Positions 55,821 to 64,000 of a DNA stretch of 64,000 bases are shown here, in pieces. The DNA comes from Dastarcus helophoroides (lineage: Eukaryota > Arthropoda > Insecta > Coleoptera > Bothrideridae): assembly GCA_028583605.1 (NCBI GenBank), contig CM053337.1, positions 11,744,634 to 11,808,633 on the forward strand, given 5' to 3'. The stretch's first letter is position 1. Every line of letters begins with the position of its first letter. The notes under the pieces are model-generated. The model was not told the DNA's origin and did not search any database. It was given only the letters and a program-made list of their open reading frames with translations. A program made the translations under genes and the position numbers.

Positions 55821-56720
55821 TCAGGCATTCCGCCTAGAAGCTATTCCACTAATCAAACTTAACAACATCCTTAAACGGATTTCTAAACCACCTGGGATAC
55901 CATAAACGAAATAATTTTTATATTTTAATAGGACTTCAAATAATAGAAATCTATCGGTTTCTGATAAGTCTGTATCAATTTGTTCAAAATTTAGCGAAGT
56001 ATTTTCACAGACTGCAATAAACTTTTCACGGGTATAATTACGCCCTCTTTGACCGTAAGAAACGCTTATGTTTTGAGCAATAATATCTCGACCAATTACA
56101 ATATCAAACGAAATACTATCATCAGGTACTACATGTAATAACAGTTCAACAGAAATGTTTTCAATTTCAGCTAACACTGATTTCTGCAAAGTACAAAGAA
56201 TGGAATTATCGCCTATACCTTTCAAAGAAATTAAACAATTTTGCCATTTTCGACCAATTAGAATGGCAGTACTATTTTTTATGAATGAACAATCAGCACC
56301 AGAGTCAAAAATAAATGTTAAAATCTTACCATTATGCAATTTTAATTGTCCTTTTGGGAGAGTCTCTATGGCCACCAAATTAATTCGCTTCTCATCGGCC
56401 GATTTATATGTTGATGACGGCTTCTTATTGGGACAGTGCGTAGATACGTGGCCAACTTTTCCACATGAAAAACAGGTGACACTAGCATTGAAAGAATCAG
56501 GCTTTCGCTCGAATTTAATAGGTCGACACTGATATGATTTGTGGCCTTTTTTTCCACAAGAATGACACGTTCCTGCAAACGGACGATCATTTTGTCCCCG
56601 CGGGGTAAAAGCACGACGCTTCGGACTAATATGATGATTTGCCCGAAATAGCGCCGATCGTTTACCCAAAGAGCCACGCAACGCGACACAAAAACCTTTT
56701 AAGTCCTTCGGAGTATCCAC
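55821..56720 (-). pseudogene. Gypsy D gag end and protease
   Basis: Two CCHC zinc knuckles (CHSCGKKGHKSYQC and CFSCGKVGHVSTHC) precede a linker and an aspartic protease with active site TFIFDSGADCSFI and the C-terminal SFDIVIGRDIIAQ. The frame differs from the upstream gag frame, with which it overlaps at 56662-56720. It ends in sequence leading toward RT (LLFEVLLKYKNYFVYG) before a junk junction near 55820. Confidence 0.82.
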
Positions 56721-57354
56721 CTGTAGCCGGCTTACACAGTGATTCAGATCGGGTACCTACCATATGACAAACAAACATAGTAGCCAAGGCTTCGTCGCTC
56801 TCGCGGTTTTTAATTAAATGTAATGCTAAACGTAATACGTGCAAACCCTCATCTAAAAGTGTTGCTTCGTTTTCAGATTGCTGTCGTCCATTGACGGCTT
56901 CACTGAAAATATCCATCAAATCAGTTGGTTTAGAAAATGATGAAAGAAATTCGGATCGAAGATCCTGCCATTCTTTTCCAAGTGGTCGACAGCGAATTAA
57001 CCAATCGGCAGCTTCACCTTTAAGTGCGTTCGAGAGGCTTATTACGAGCGTCATTCCAGATAATTGGTAAATTTTCACAAATTCATCTACCAAACAGCAC
57101 CAACCCTCCGGATCTGCTATTTTCGAACTTGGATCAAACTTCGGTAATAATTGTAGTTGCTGGGCAGAAGTCGTTGACTGAAATGATGGCCCTGGAAGAC
57201 TTTGTAATTCAATCATCTTCTTCAACAGCCCATCTATTTGATTTGACACACTTTCGTTAGTGATGATTTCATTTACTTGGGCATTTTCTCTTTGTAAAGG
57301 CGATCCCACTTCTGATGTCAGAACTGAAGGGTTGAGGGTTTGCCGGTCATCCAT
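56662..57354 (-). CDS. Gypsy D gag, N-terminal part
   Basis: ATG at 57354 (MDDRQTLNPSVLTSEVG). Unusually, this start lies inside the 5' LTR, and the frame runs out of the LTR and across the position where the primer site is expected. The capsid region follows: LLPKFDPSSKIADPEGWCCLVDEF, ALKGEAADWLIRCRPLGKEWQDL and EALATMFVCHMVG. The frame overlaps the zinc-knuckle frame by 59 bases; a frameshift is needed to reach it, probably a mutation. Confidence 0.75.
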   Translation of the reverse strand: MDDRQTLNPSVLTSEVGSPLQRENAQVNEIITNESVSNQIDGLLKKMIELQSLPGPSFQSTTSAQQLQLLPKFDPSSKIADPEGWCCLVDEFVKIYQLSGMTLVISLSNALKGEAADWLIRCRPLGKEWQDLRSEFLSSFSKPTDLMDIFSEAVNGRQQSENEATLLDEGLHVLRLALHLIKNRESDEALATMFVCHMVGTRSESLCKPATGGYSEGLKRFLCRVAWLFG

Positions 57355-57826
57355 TATTTTGGTAATTTAAAATAATAACAAACACCTTGACACGATTAAT
57401 TAGTTTTCTTGCAACAAACAAACACTACAACGACCGATACAGCGATCCACGAGAACCGTAAATTAATTATCTTTGAAACTAGACTTAAACAATAAAAGAA
57501 AACGAATAAATAAAAGAACAAAGAACTAGCGATCCGGAGCCGGTTCCGATTGCCTTCAGATCTCTCAGATGACTGCCTCTACTTTCTGCAATCAAATCCC
57601 TTTTCCCCGTTCCACTCAACGTGATATTTGCTTTATAAAAATATCACTGGGTTCTTTGTTCCTTATCCCAGACTAAACACTGAAACAAACTTACAAGACC
57701 GATCTCGGTCCCCTAATTTATTGACTACGTGCGGGCCGGCTTTTCGACCTGCTGGAGTCATATAAGATAAACAAAACTTCTTACTAGGAAACTATCAGAT
57801 AACCACTTAACGTGACTTCGTCGACA
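57316..57826 (-). repeat. Gypsy D 5' LTR
   Basis: TGTCGACGAAG..CAGTTCTGACA in minus-strand reading, 511 bp. Just inside it the minus strand reads ATCAGAAGTGGGATCG, which resembles part of a tRNA-Leu-type primer site (TCAGAAGTGGGAT), but without the usual TGG start. Confidence 0.9.
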
Positions 57827-58509
57827 TATATTTTAGTGCATCATTAAGTTTTTAAAGGCTTAAAGTGTGATACCGTGAGCGTTCCGCTAAAAAACCACAT
57901 TCGACACAAAACATATTCCCAGAAAGTAGATAAAGGAAAATACCAAATATAGAAGGCGCCAACTAGTCATTCACAATAAATGTTGTAACGGTCAAACCCA
58001 TTATCAATCGGTAGCGGCCGGACAAAATCAATTATACAGAAAAGGACATTAGCGAGGACGCCAGCGAGACACGGTACCTAATTTCTATGAAGGAAGAACC
58101 TTTCAGAAATTTCACTAATGTTCGCTAATGTTTTCGGAACAAGTACAAAACCCCTTAATTTTTGATTCAATCAGATTCCGTTGGTCATTCGAAAAACACA
58201 TCTCGTCCAAAGATCAGTCCGCGTCCACATCGCCACCTTTCGAATAGTGCCGTGCTTGTACCTCACGTTAAAAACCTGTAAGTCTTTTATTTTTTTTCCT
58301 CGTTTGTATTTTGTTTGTTTATTCCAGTACTTTTTTTTCTTCATTATTTCGGTTCTCCCTTTATTTATTTATTTTTGCTGTACAAGTGCGATACAAATTT
58401 AATTGTTCCTACGTGAAGCGCGAACAATTTATGTGCGTGCGGTATTAAAACCCCGTTTTACGATTTGACCTATGATTACCTTGTCAACGACTGTTATTTG
58501 TAAATCAAA
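57827..58509. other. Unassigned interval, 5'-UTR-like in part
   Basis: 58140-58440 has CGTCCACATCGCC and GTGCCGTGCTTG strings reminiscent of Jockey 5' UTRs, followed by T-rich sequence. No protein. It separates Gypsy D from the BEL fragment. Confidence 0.35.
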
Positions 58510-59465
58510 AAAGATATGCTGTTACCCTGATTAATTTAGTATAACTTGAAAAGTTAGCCATATTTATTGCACATTCTTTTGTAACACAAATATATGACAT
58601 TTCAGTTGATTTTAATTCTGGTAGCACGTTGATTACATTATGTGACATTTGAGAGGGCCAACAATCTTGAACTTCAGATAATTAAGCTGGACCATGCCAC
58701 CTTAAATTTGATGCTAATAATTGTAATGGAAACGCTCCACGAGATGCTAAATCCGCAAGGTTATTACGGTTGGTACATGTAGCCAAGTTCCATTAACAAA
58801 AGTTGACATAATATCAGAGACTCGATCACTCACAAAGACCTTTAGCAAGTTTGGCGATGTTTTGAGCCAACACAGAACAATTGTTGAGTCACACCAGAAA
58901 TAGATATGATTAATATTAATATCTAAAGTGTCTTTTACCACAGACACTAATTTGGACAAAAGGTAAGCTCCACACAGCTCTAATCGAGGAATCATTATCT
59001 ATTTCAATGGTAAATTCTTTGATTTTGCTCAGATTAATTTCACGTTAATAGTTCCTGTTTGACTAATGCTTCTCCCGTATACACAAGCGGAATACGCCAT
59101 TTCACTAGCGTCAAAGAACCCGTGCAATTCTATACTGACAGGATTTTCACACAAAATATGTCCTGAAGTTTGTAAATTGTTAAGATTTGGAAGATCGGTT
59201 TGAATCTTGTACCATTTGTCAGCAATAATATTTGGAATATTGTCATCCCATCCTACCCCTTTCTGCCATAACAGCTGCATTATTGTTTTGCCAATGAGGA
59301 TGCATGGACTAACGAGGCCAAGTGAATCAAAATCTGACTTATAAGGGAAAGGAGTTGACGTTTAGAAAGACTATCAATAATATAATGTTTGTTTATCTTG
59401 TATGTTAACTCTGTAACGTTCCGTTTTTTAATTTTGTGCGCAAATTTCAAATTTCGAGACACCAT
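58510..59465 (-). pseudogene. BEL/Pao reverse transcriptase and RNase H fragment
   Basis: Minus-strand frames in order: YKINKHYIIDSLSKRQLLSLISQI, a frameshift, MQLLWQKGVGWDDNIPNIIADKW, ELHGFFDASEMAYSACVYGR (RNase H first Asp region), IPRLELCGAYLLSKLV, IYFWCDSTIVLCWLKTSPN and SDRVSDIM. Then broken sequence gives ADLASRGAFPLQLLASNLRWHGPA. These are diagnostic of BEL/Pao pol. Three or more frameshifts. The integrase scrap at 52380-52625 may belong to the same copy. Confidence 0.82.
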
Positions 59466-59889
59466 TTCTCAAGGTGGCTGTTATTTGGTTAATAGGCGAC
59501 GTTCATAAAAAAAAGCACTGTTTGTTGATAGCGCCAAGATCACCATCTTGTCTTTTTGACTATTTTTCTCCCTGCAGTTATGCACGTTTGATCCGTTTAT
59601 TATCAAAATTATTCAACATGAATTTTCATAGTTAATCAAAGAGTCTAATAACATCTCAGGTAGATATATTTCCTAAATTTCCTAAGTTTACGCCACAAAG
59701 CATGGAGCGGTGCATTCTATTTTCAGGCTCCTTTTGTTTATCACACATGCGACTTTTTAAGTGTCAGTGCAACTTGGGAGCAGGTTTAAGGTAATTTATT
59801 AATAACCCTCCTTTGTTAGCGTTATCCCATCACTTTAAAGGTGTTAAGAATGCATAAAACCCTGATAAACGGCATACTAACAAACAATG
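59466..59889. other. Unassigned interval
   Basis: No coding or repeat signal recognised between the BEL fragment and the Jockey-like ORF1. Confidence 0.4.
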
Positions 59890-60680
59890 GGTTATAGAAT
59901 CTGAGGAGGGACTGCTGCCGTCCCCTCCAACATAAAAAAACGAACAAATACAGAATCATGGACTTTGGTCCGTCCATTGTAAATCTTGAAGCAAACCTAG
60001 AGTCGAGCTTAAACATAGGTAAACGCAGCCACCTTTCCATGGCAAAAGATTTTTTCGACCTCCAATTATCCGATATTATAGCTATTAACATCAAAGATAT
60101 CAATCGTGTTGTGTCGAATTCGAATTTCACGCTGCGGCCAATTGTTTCACAGATAATGAAAAACTCAGAAGTCAGGGATACAATATTTATATCCCTTACA
60201 ACATGGTCAGTTGTAAGGGAGTTATTCGGAACATTGACCCCAAATTCAAATTCATCCAAGCACCCATCAAAGTTCTAGAACTACAAAGGTTGAAAAGAAA
60301 GACAGTCTCAGATGAGACGGATGGAGAAGGAAAACACAAAATCTCCTAGGTCGACACTTTAACTATCCTAGTCATTTTTGAAGGCACTGTTCTTCCACGT
60401 AATGTCAGCATTTGTATGATCTCAATGTAATGAAAAGGGTTCGATGTTGAAGAACAATTTTACAGAACACGATATAATAATCCTCCTCACACTAAGAACC
60501 TAAAGGAACAAATAACCCCCACTCCTACGAGGAGCGAATACCAATCTTTCGAATTGATTTACATACATACACCTCACTATCTAAATCTGCACAAAACAAA
60601 GTTAAAAAATTAATACTAACAAGAGATACAATTTCTTCCTTCAAAGACTTAGACAAACCTCATCCTTCAAGCTTGACACA
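59890..60680 (+). pseudogene. ORF1 of Jockey-like element D
   Basis: Frames read SHLSMAKDFFDLQLSDIIAIN and IKDINRVVSNS. After a shift near 60190 come IPYNMVSCKGVIRNIDPKFK and IKVLELQRLKRKTVSDETDG, then a stop, and VDTLTILVIFEGTVLPRNVS. This is the RNA-binding portion that in relatives precedes CCHC knuckles. The knuckles are absent; the sequence instead decays (FDVEEQFYRTRYN) before the ORF2 start at 60685. Several stops. Confidence 0.65.
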
Positions 60681-60684
60681 ATAA

Positions 60685-60746
60685 AATGCCCCCTCTTAAA
60701 ATACTACAATGGAATATAAGAAGCTTTAATTCAAACAAACATAACC
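60685..60746 (+). pseudogene. Start of ORF2 endonuclease of Jockey D, interrupted
   Basis: ATG at 60685: MPPLKILQWNIRSFNSN, the first conserved strand of the apurinic-type endonuclease (Trp-Asn). Element C is inserted here; the frame resumes at 63559 (LIALVREYNPDVILL). Confidence 0.85.
60735..60746. repeat. Target duplication of element C, left
   Basis: ACAAACATAACC recurs exactly at 63547-63558. Dropping one copy plus the insert restores a continuous endonuclease frame. Confidence 0.92.
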
Positions 60747-60774
60747 CATAGTTGTCTCGACACTCGTACCGAAC

Positions 60775-60796
60775 GGAGGTGAATTAAGTAGCTTCC
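60775..60796 (+). repeat. Hairpin motif copy H0 (5' UTR)
   Basis: Stem GGAGG/CTTCC (one G-T pair) around the 12-base loop TGAATTAAGTAG. Same design as the four copies in the 3' UTR. Confidence 0.8.
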
Positions 60797-60899
60797 CTAA
60801 GTGCGACTCTAGCCAACTTCAAGTGAAAACTTAGTGCTTTTCGAAGTTTAAATTGTGTGCGTCCAGGTCCCAGGATCGTTGGTGCCACAATCTACGAGG

Positions 60900-61298
60900 A
60901 TGAAGAGCGTGATAGAGTGCAACTTGGCCGAACTAATAGGTTTGGCCGAGTTAATAAACGAGCGCATAGCTCAACTAACTAAAGAGAACGAGGAGGCTTG
61001 CAAGATGCAAGTAGAAACATTTTCAACCCCAAAGAAAATGGCAAAGAAGAAAAGGACCGAGGAGTACAACAGCGACGAGAAGATTGTAGGGCAAAACCGA
61101 TTTGCCGCCCTACAAACTAGCGAAGAGGACCGTGAAGAAGAACCCAAACAGATAGAAGAAGAAGAGGAAGAACAAAAAACGGAAGAGCCCCCAAGGAAAC
61201 GAAAAACAAACAACAACCGGCATTTACAACGAACACGACAACAGAAAAAACAACTATCTAAACAACCACAGATAACAGCACGACACCGATTATTCTAA
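60900..61298 (+). pseudogene. ORF1 N-terminus of element C
   Basis: ATG at 60900 (MKSVIECNLAELIGLAELIN). A short likely coiled coil (LINERIAQLTKENEEACKM) is followed by a Lys/Glu-rich, low-complexity region (PKQIEEEEEEQKTEEPPRKRK). A frameshift near 61250 stops this frame at 61298; the equivalent protein continues in the next frame at about PIILRNKDKWTEISKHL. Confidence 0.75.
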
Positions 61299-62692
61299 GG
61301 AATAAAGACAAATGGACCGAAATAAGCAAACACTTGAGGGAGACAAAGATAGTCTACTCAAGGGCTTCAACGACCAGAGACGGAATCAGAATCGTGCCGC
61401 AAACCGTGAACGACTACCGGAAAATGTACAAGGTATTCAAGGAGGCAAACCTTGAATTCCACACCCACCAACTGAGAGAGGAAAAATCGCTAAAAGTGGT
61501 AATACGAGGTATTCCACAAGAAACACCAGAAAAAGACGTGCACGAGGATCTCAAGGCCCAAGGATACCCGACAATGAAAATCACACGGATGAACGGAAAA
61601 GGAAACGGAAAGGCCATCACAAACGAGGAAAAGGCCGAGGCGTTTGCAGAAATGCTGCAAAAGCAATTCAGCCCAAATCCTTCGATAGACAGAACGCACA
61701 ATTTGAACATTGAAATACACACGGAGACCCTTCTCAACCTCGGAGAAAACTACAAATTCGACGAGGTCACCACAGAAGAGTTAAAAACGATTATTAAGAA
61801 CCTAGTATCGAAAAAGTCGCCTGGTCCAGACAACATAAGGAACTTTACGATAAAAATGCTTCCGCCAGAAGCAGTAGAAGACCTCAAGAACATATGCAAC
61901 GCAATCTTCAAACTTCGCGTCTATCCAAACAGGTGGAAGACGGCAGAAACAATAATGATTCATAAACCAGGAAAGCCGAGAAACAGCGTCGACAGCTACC
62001 GACCTATTAGCCTGCTGTCAAGCCTTAGCAAAATAGTAGAAAGAACTATTCTAACCAGACTGGACAAGATAATAAAAGACGGAAATATCCTACCGGACGA
62101 ACAGTTTGGATTCAGGCAGGAACACTCGACGGTTCACCAATTATCGAGAATAACCGAACATATCCTCGAAGGCAACAACAAAGGAAAAACCTCTGGAGCC
62201 ATATTCCTAGATGTTGCAAAAGCCTTCGACAAAGTCTGGCACACTGGACTGATATACAAATCAGTTCAGCTGGGAATCCCACTGGCATACGGAAAAATAA
62301 TTAAATCATACCTGGACAGAAGAAAATTCTACGTCAAAATCACCGAAAAGACATCCAGCATCAAGGAAATGACAGCAGGCGTGTCTCAAGGATCTTTACT
62401 AGGACCGATACTGTATCTCATCTATACCGCTGATATTCCAAAAAAGGAGAATACCAAGATCGCTTTATACGCAGACGACACGGCCATAATCACACAGTCA
62501 AGAATATGGACAAAAATCACCAAAAACCTACAATATCATCTCAACGATATAGAAAGTTGGATGAATACATGGAGGATTCAAACAAGCGCAAGCAAGAGCC
62601 AAGCTATAATATTCAGCAGGAAAAAGAAAGAACCGGAGCAAAAGCTTAAATTAAACGACACTCCGATTCCGTGGGTGAAACAAGTGAAATAG
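61260..62692 (+). CDS. ORF1 PRE domain fused to reverse transcriptase
   Basis: One open frame of 452 codons from about 61334 (homology begins slightly upstream). Residues 1-85 are the ORF1 PRE-type domain (KSLKVVIRGIPQETPEKDV, PTMKITRMNG). At about residue 87 the sequence switches to the region just before RT in ORF2 (ITNEEKAEAFAEMLQKQF). All RT motifs follow: SKKSPGPDNIRN, AETIMIHKPGKP, SYRPISLLSSLSKIVERTI, FLDVAKAFDKVWH, GVSQGSLLGPILYL and catalytic LYADDTAIIT. It stops at TAG (62690-62692) where relatives read VKYLGV. The knuckles and endonuclease are absent. Confidence 0.85.
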
Positions 62693-63171
62693 CTCGGAGT
62701 AACCCTGGATAAAATACTTTCAAACAATGCACACATTCAAAGCATTCATTGCAACGAAAACCGAACAACTAAAAGGATATCTCTACCCACTCTTAAACAA
62801 CAGAAGCAAGTTGGATATCAGAAACAAACTAAACCTATACAATCAATGCAATCATCCGACCGAATCTAACGTATGCATCGGAAGTCTGGCTGAGAGCAAG
62901 TCCACGACAACTGCACACGTTAGAAATAATTGAAAATAAAACGCTAAGACAATGCGTCAACGCGCCCTACTACATGACAAACGAGCAAATCCACAACGAG
63001 CTGAAGATTCCAATGCTTATGGAACACATCAAAACACTGGCCACAAAAACGTATGCAAAAATGCAGACTCCTACAAACCTACAGATCTCTAAAATAACAG
63101 ATTACGAAGATACCACTGAAAGTAGGCACAAAAGGCCCAGACAGATTCTACAAAAGATGAACAGAAACTAA
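62693..63171 (+). pseudogene. Decayed C-terminal domain of element C ORF2
   Basis: After the TAG the same frame gives LGVTLDKILSNNAHIQSIH; a shift then yields LYPLLNNRSKLDIRNKLNLYNQ. Another gives ASEVWLRASPRQLHTLEIIENKTLRQCV, and then TNEQIHNELKIPMLMEHIKTLATKTYAKM to TAA at 63169-63171. These match the C-terminal domain of element B's ORF2. Confidence 0.75.
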
Positions 63172-63190
63172 ACGATAATCACCGTTGTTA

Positions 63191-63235
63191 GTCGTACCAA
63201 TGAAGGTGGATTGAGTAGCTTTCAATTGGTGCGAC
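63191..63235 (+). repeat. Hairpin motif copy H1
   Basis: Core GAAGG/CTTTC (63202-63206 and 63219-63223) with loop TGGATTGAGTAG. Outer pairing GTCGTACCAAT/ATTGGTGCGAC extends the stem to about 16 pairs with one bulged A. Confidence 0.88.
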
Positions 63236-63263
63236 AACACGCAACCGAGGGTCATTTATCGAC

Positions 63264-63285
63264 GAAGGTGAATTGAGTAGCTTTC
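63264..63285 (+). repeat. Hairpin motif copy H2
   Basis: Core GAAGG/CTTTC with loop TGAATTGAGTAG. Flanks TTTATCG and CGGTAAA can extend the stem past an internal mismatch. Confidence 0.82.
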
Positions 63286-63345
63286 GCCCGGTAAAAGATC
63301 TCTCGCTAGCGCACCTAACAACACGAGCGCGGTCGACGGCACGCG

Positions 63346-63377
63346 CTAAAGAAGGTGGACCGAGTAGCTTTCTTTAG
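63346..63377 (+). repeat. Hairpin motif copy H3
   Basis: Core GAAGG/CTTTC with loop TGGACCGAGTAG; the outer CTAAA/TTTAG pairs perfectly. Confidence 0.85.
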
Positions 63378-63407
63378 AGTGACTGCTGTCGATCACGGAC
63401 GCCTGCC

Positions 63408-63435
63408 ATCGGAGGTGAATTGAGTAGCTTTCGAT
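63408..63435 (+). repeat. Hairpin motif copy H4
   Basis: Core GGAGG/CTTTC with loop TGAATTGAGTAG; flanked by ATC/GAT pairing. The second core pair is G-T here, A-T in H1-H3 and G-C in H0. Confidence 0.82.
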
Positions 63436-63546
63436 CGGCGGTCTCCGCAGCTCACAATATTATCACCACAGTAATGTTCACTAAAAGACGGTGGTCAAAG
63501 GAACGAAAGTTTCGGAACCGCGTTAAAATACCAAAGATCCATGATG

Positions 63547-63558
63547 ACAAACATAACC
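63547..63558. repeat. Target duplication of element C, right
   Basis: ACAAACATAACC, identical to 60735-60746. Confidence 0.92.
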
Positions 63559-64000
63559 TCATAGCTCTTGTTAGGGAGTATAATCCAGACGTCATTCTCT
63601 TAATGAAACTTGGCTCAAATCAGAATATAGAATCACTTTTCCTTATTACAATATCATCAAAGCAGATAGAGCTGATGGATATGGAAGCATAGCCACCTTA
63701 ATTAAGTAGGGTATTTGCTATACAGAATTAATAACAAATCCCCTGAACCATAATGAAACCTTTTAATTTATAAAAATTAAAATTCTCAAAACGAACATAA
63801 TAAATGTTTACTCGGCACCCCAAAACAAACTGTCTCGAACTCAATTCAACAATATCTTTAACGGTCTAAAAGACGAGACTACTCATGGGAGATCTAAACG
63901 CACATCATAAACTTTGGGAATGCACACACAATGATCATGCCGGAGAAGTCATCTGTGACACATTAGATAAATATAACTTAACATTATTAAATGATGGCAC
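63559..64000 (+). pseudogene. Jockey D ORF2 endonuclease, continued past the window
   Basis: Resumes the frame broken at 60746: LIALVREYNPDVILL, then a shift to SEYRITF-type sequence, IIKADRADGYGSIATLIK and a stop. Near 63890 the catalytic segment MGDLNAHHKLWECTHNDHAGE and DTLDKYNLTLLNDGT is readable. Several frameshifts. The reverse transcriptase should lie beyond base 64000. Confidence 0.8.

Larger units (their letters stand above)
52676..57826 (-). mobile_element. Gypsy D, LTR retrotransposon with hairpin-rich 3' region
   Basis: Two LTRs (52676-53198 and 57316-57826) bordered by TATA (52672-52675 and 57827-57830). Minus-strand order is gag, protease, reverse transcriptase, RNase H, integrase, then 465 bp of noncoding sequence before the 3' LTR. 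pol is damaged by deletions. It appears to be inserted into a BEL element. Confidence 0.9.
60747..63546 (+). mobile_element. Deleted Jockey-like element C with ORF1-RT fusion and hairpin repeats
   Basis: 2800 bp bounded by a 12-bp duplication. It has a 5' UTR with one copy of the hairpin motif, ORF1 N-terminal coding sequence, a frame joining the ORF1 PRE-type domain to reverse transcriptase, a decayed C-terminal region and a 3' UTR with four hairpin copies. The zinc knuckles and the endonuclease, both present in relatives such as element B, are missing. The tail lacks a long poly(A) and ends CCATGATG. Confidence 0.88.

Noticed and set aside
59822..60259. 145-codon minus frame
   Set aside because: Antisense to the Jockey D ORF1, whose plus-strand motifs are recognisable.
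60971..61216. Ser-rich minus frame
   Set aside because: Complement of the Lys/Glu-rich ORF1 region of element C.
63191..63435. CRISPR-like array
   Set aside because: The repeats are short hairpins with irregular spacing inside a retrotransposon UTR of a eukaryotic genome; no cas genes.
63420..63692. 90-codon plus frame as a separate gene
   Set aside because: It crosses the element C border; its second half is the Jockey D endonuclease in a partly wrong frame.

Overview
This is arthropod nuclear DNA, most likely from an insect with a large, AT-rich, transposon-dense genome. The evidence is the mix of element families: hAT, piggyBac, Tigger/pogo, Harbinger, Crypton, a Maverick-type DNA polymerase, Gypsy, BEL/Pao and Jockey-like non-LTR elements. 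I cannot name the order or species. There are no prokaryotic operons, rRNA genes, complete tRNA genes or CRISPR arrays. No complete host gene can be supported; the only host-like candidate is a THAP-type exon with a splice donor near 22.9 kb.

Bases 1-22581 are one nested stack. A minus-strand Gypsy-type LTR element (5' LTR 22335-22581, primer site 22311-22328, gag, protease) has taken two hAT insertions. The first is a ZMYM1-like hAT ending at 4568 and running off the left edge; it carries a piggyBac (1878-4041, TTAA duplicated). The second is a BED-finger hAT (5530-21645, 7/8 target-site duplication), which contains a truncated 412/mdg1-like LTR element (about 6423-9176) and a Jockey-like element (about 10975-21420). 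The Jockey element is split by a full-length Gypsy (11518-17178, TCAT duplicated) with nearly identical LTRs.

Bases 22582-44318 hold the THAP-like exon, three Tigger-class elements with TA duplications (23447-25749, 30963-32998, 33233-34243), a decayed pogo transposase, an unassigned transposon protein, two long-inverted-repeat (foldback) elements, a Crypton-type tyrosine recombinase with an intron-like gap, a nearly intact piggyBac (37858-40325, one stop codon) and a decayed protein-primed DNA polymerase B of the Maverick/Polinton type.

Bases 44319-52625 are older debris: a ZBED-type hAT, a 27-bp minisatellite, a HARBI1-like transposase, a piggyBac scrap, an unassigned transposon protein, the tail of a non-LTR element and a BEL integrase scrap. 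Bases 52676-57826 are a Gypsy element with paired LTRs, inserted between two BEL fragments; its gag start codon lies inside the LTR and its 3' noncoding region is packed with small hairpins.

Bases 59890-64000 hold a Jockey-like element whose endonuclease frame is interrupted at 60747-63546 by a 2.8-kb derivative of a second Jockey-like family. In that derivative ORF1 is fused in frame to reverse transcriptase, with the zinc knuckles and endonuclease missing, and the untranslated regions carry five copies of a conserved hairpin with covarying stem pairs. That derivative and its hairpins are the best candidate here for something undescribed. Nearly every coding region is broken, so the genes do not form a pathway; they record successive invasions whose order the nesting reveals.
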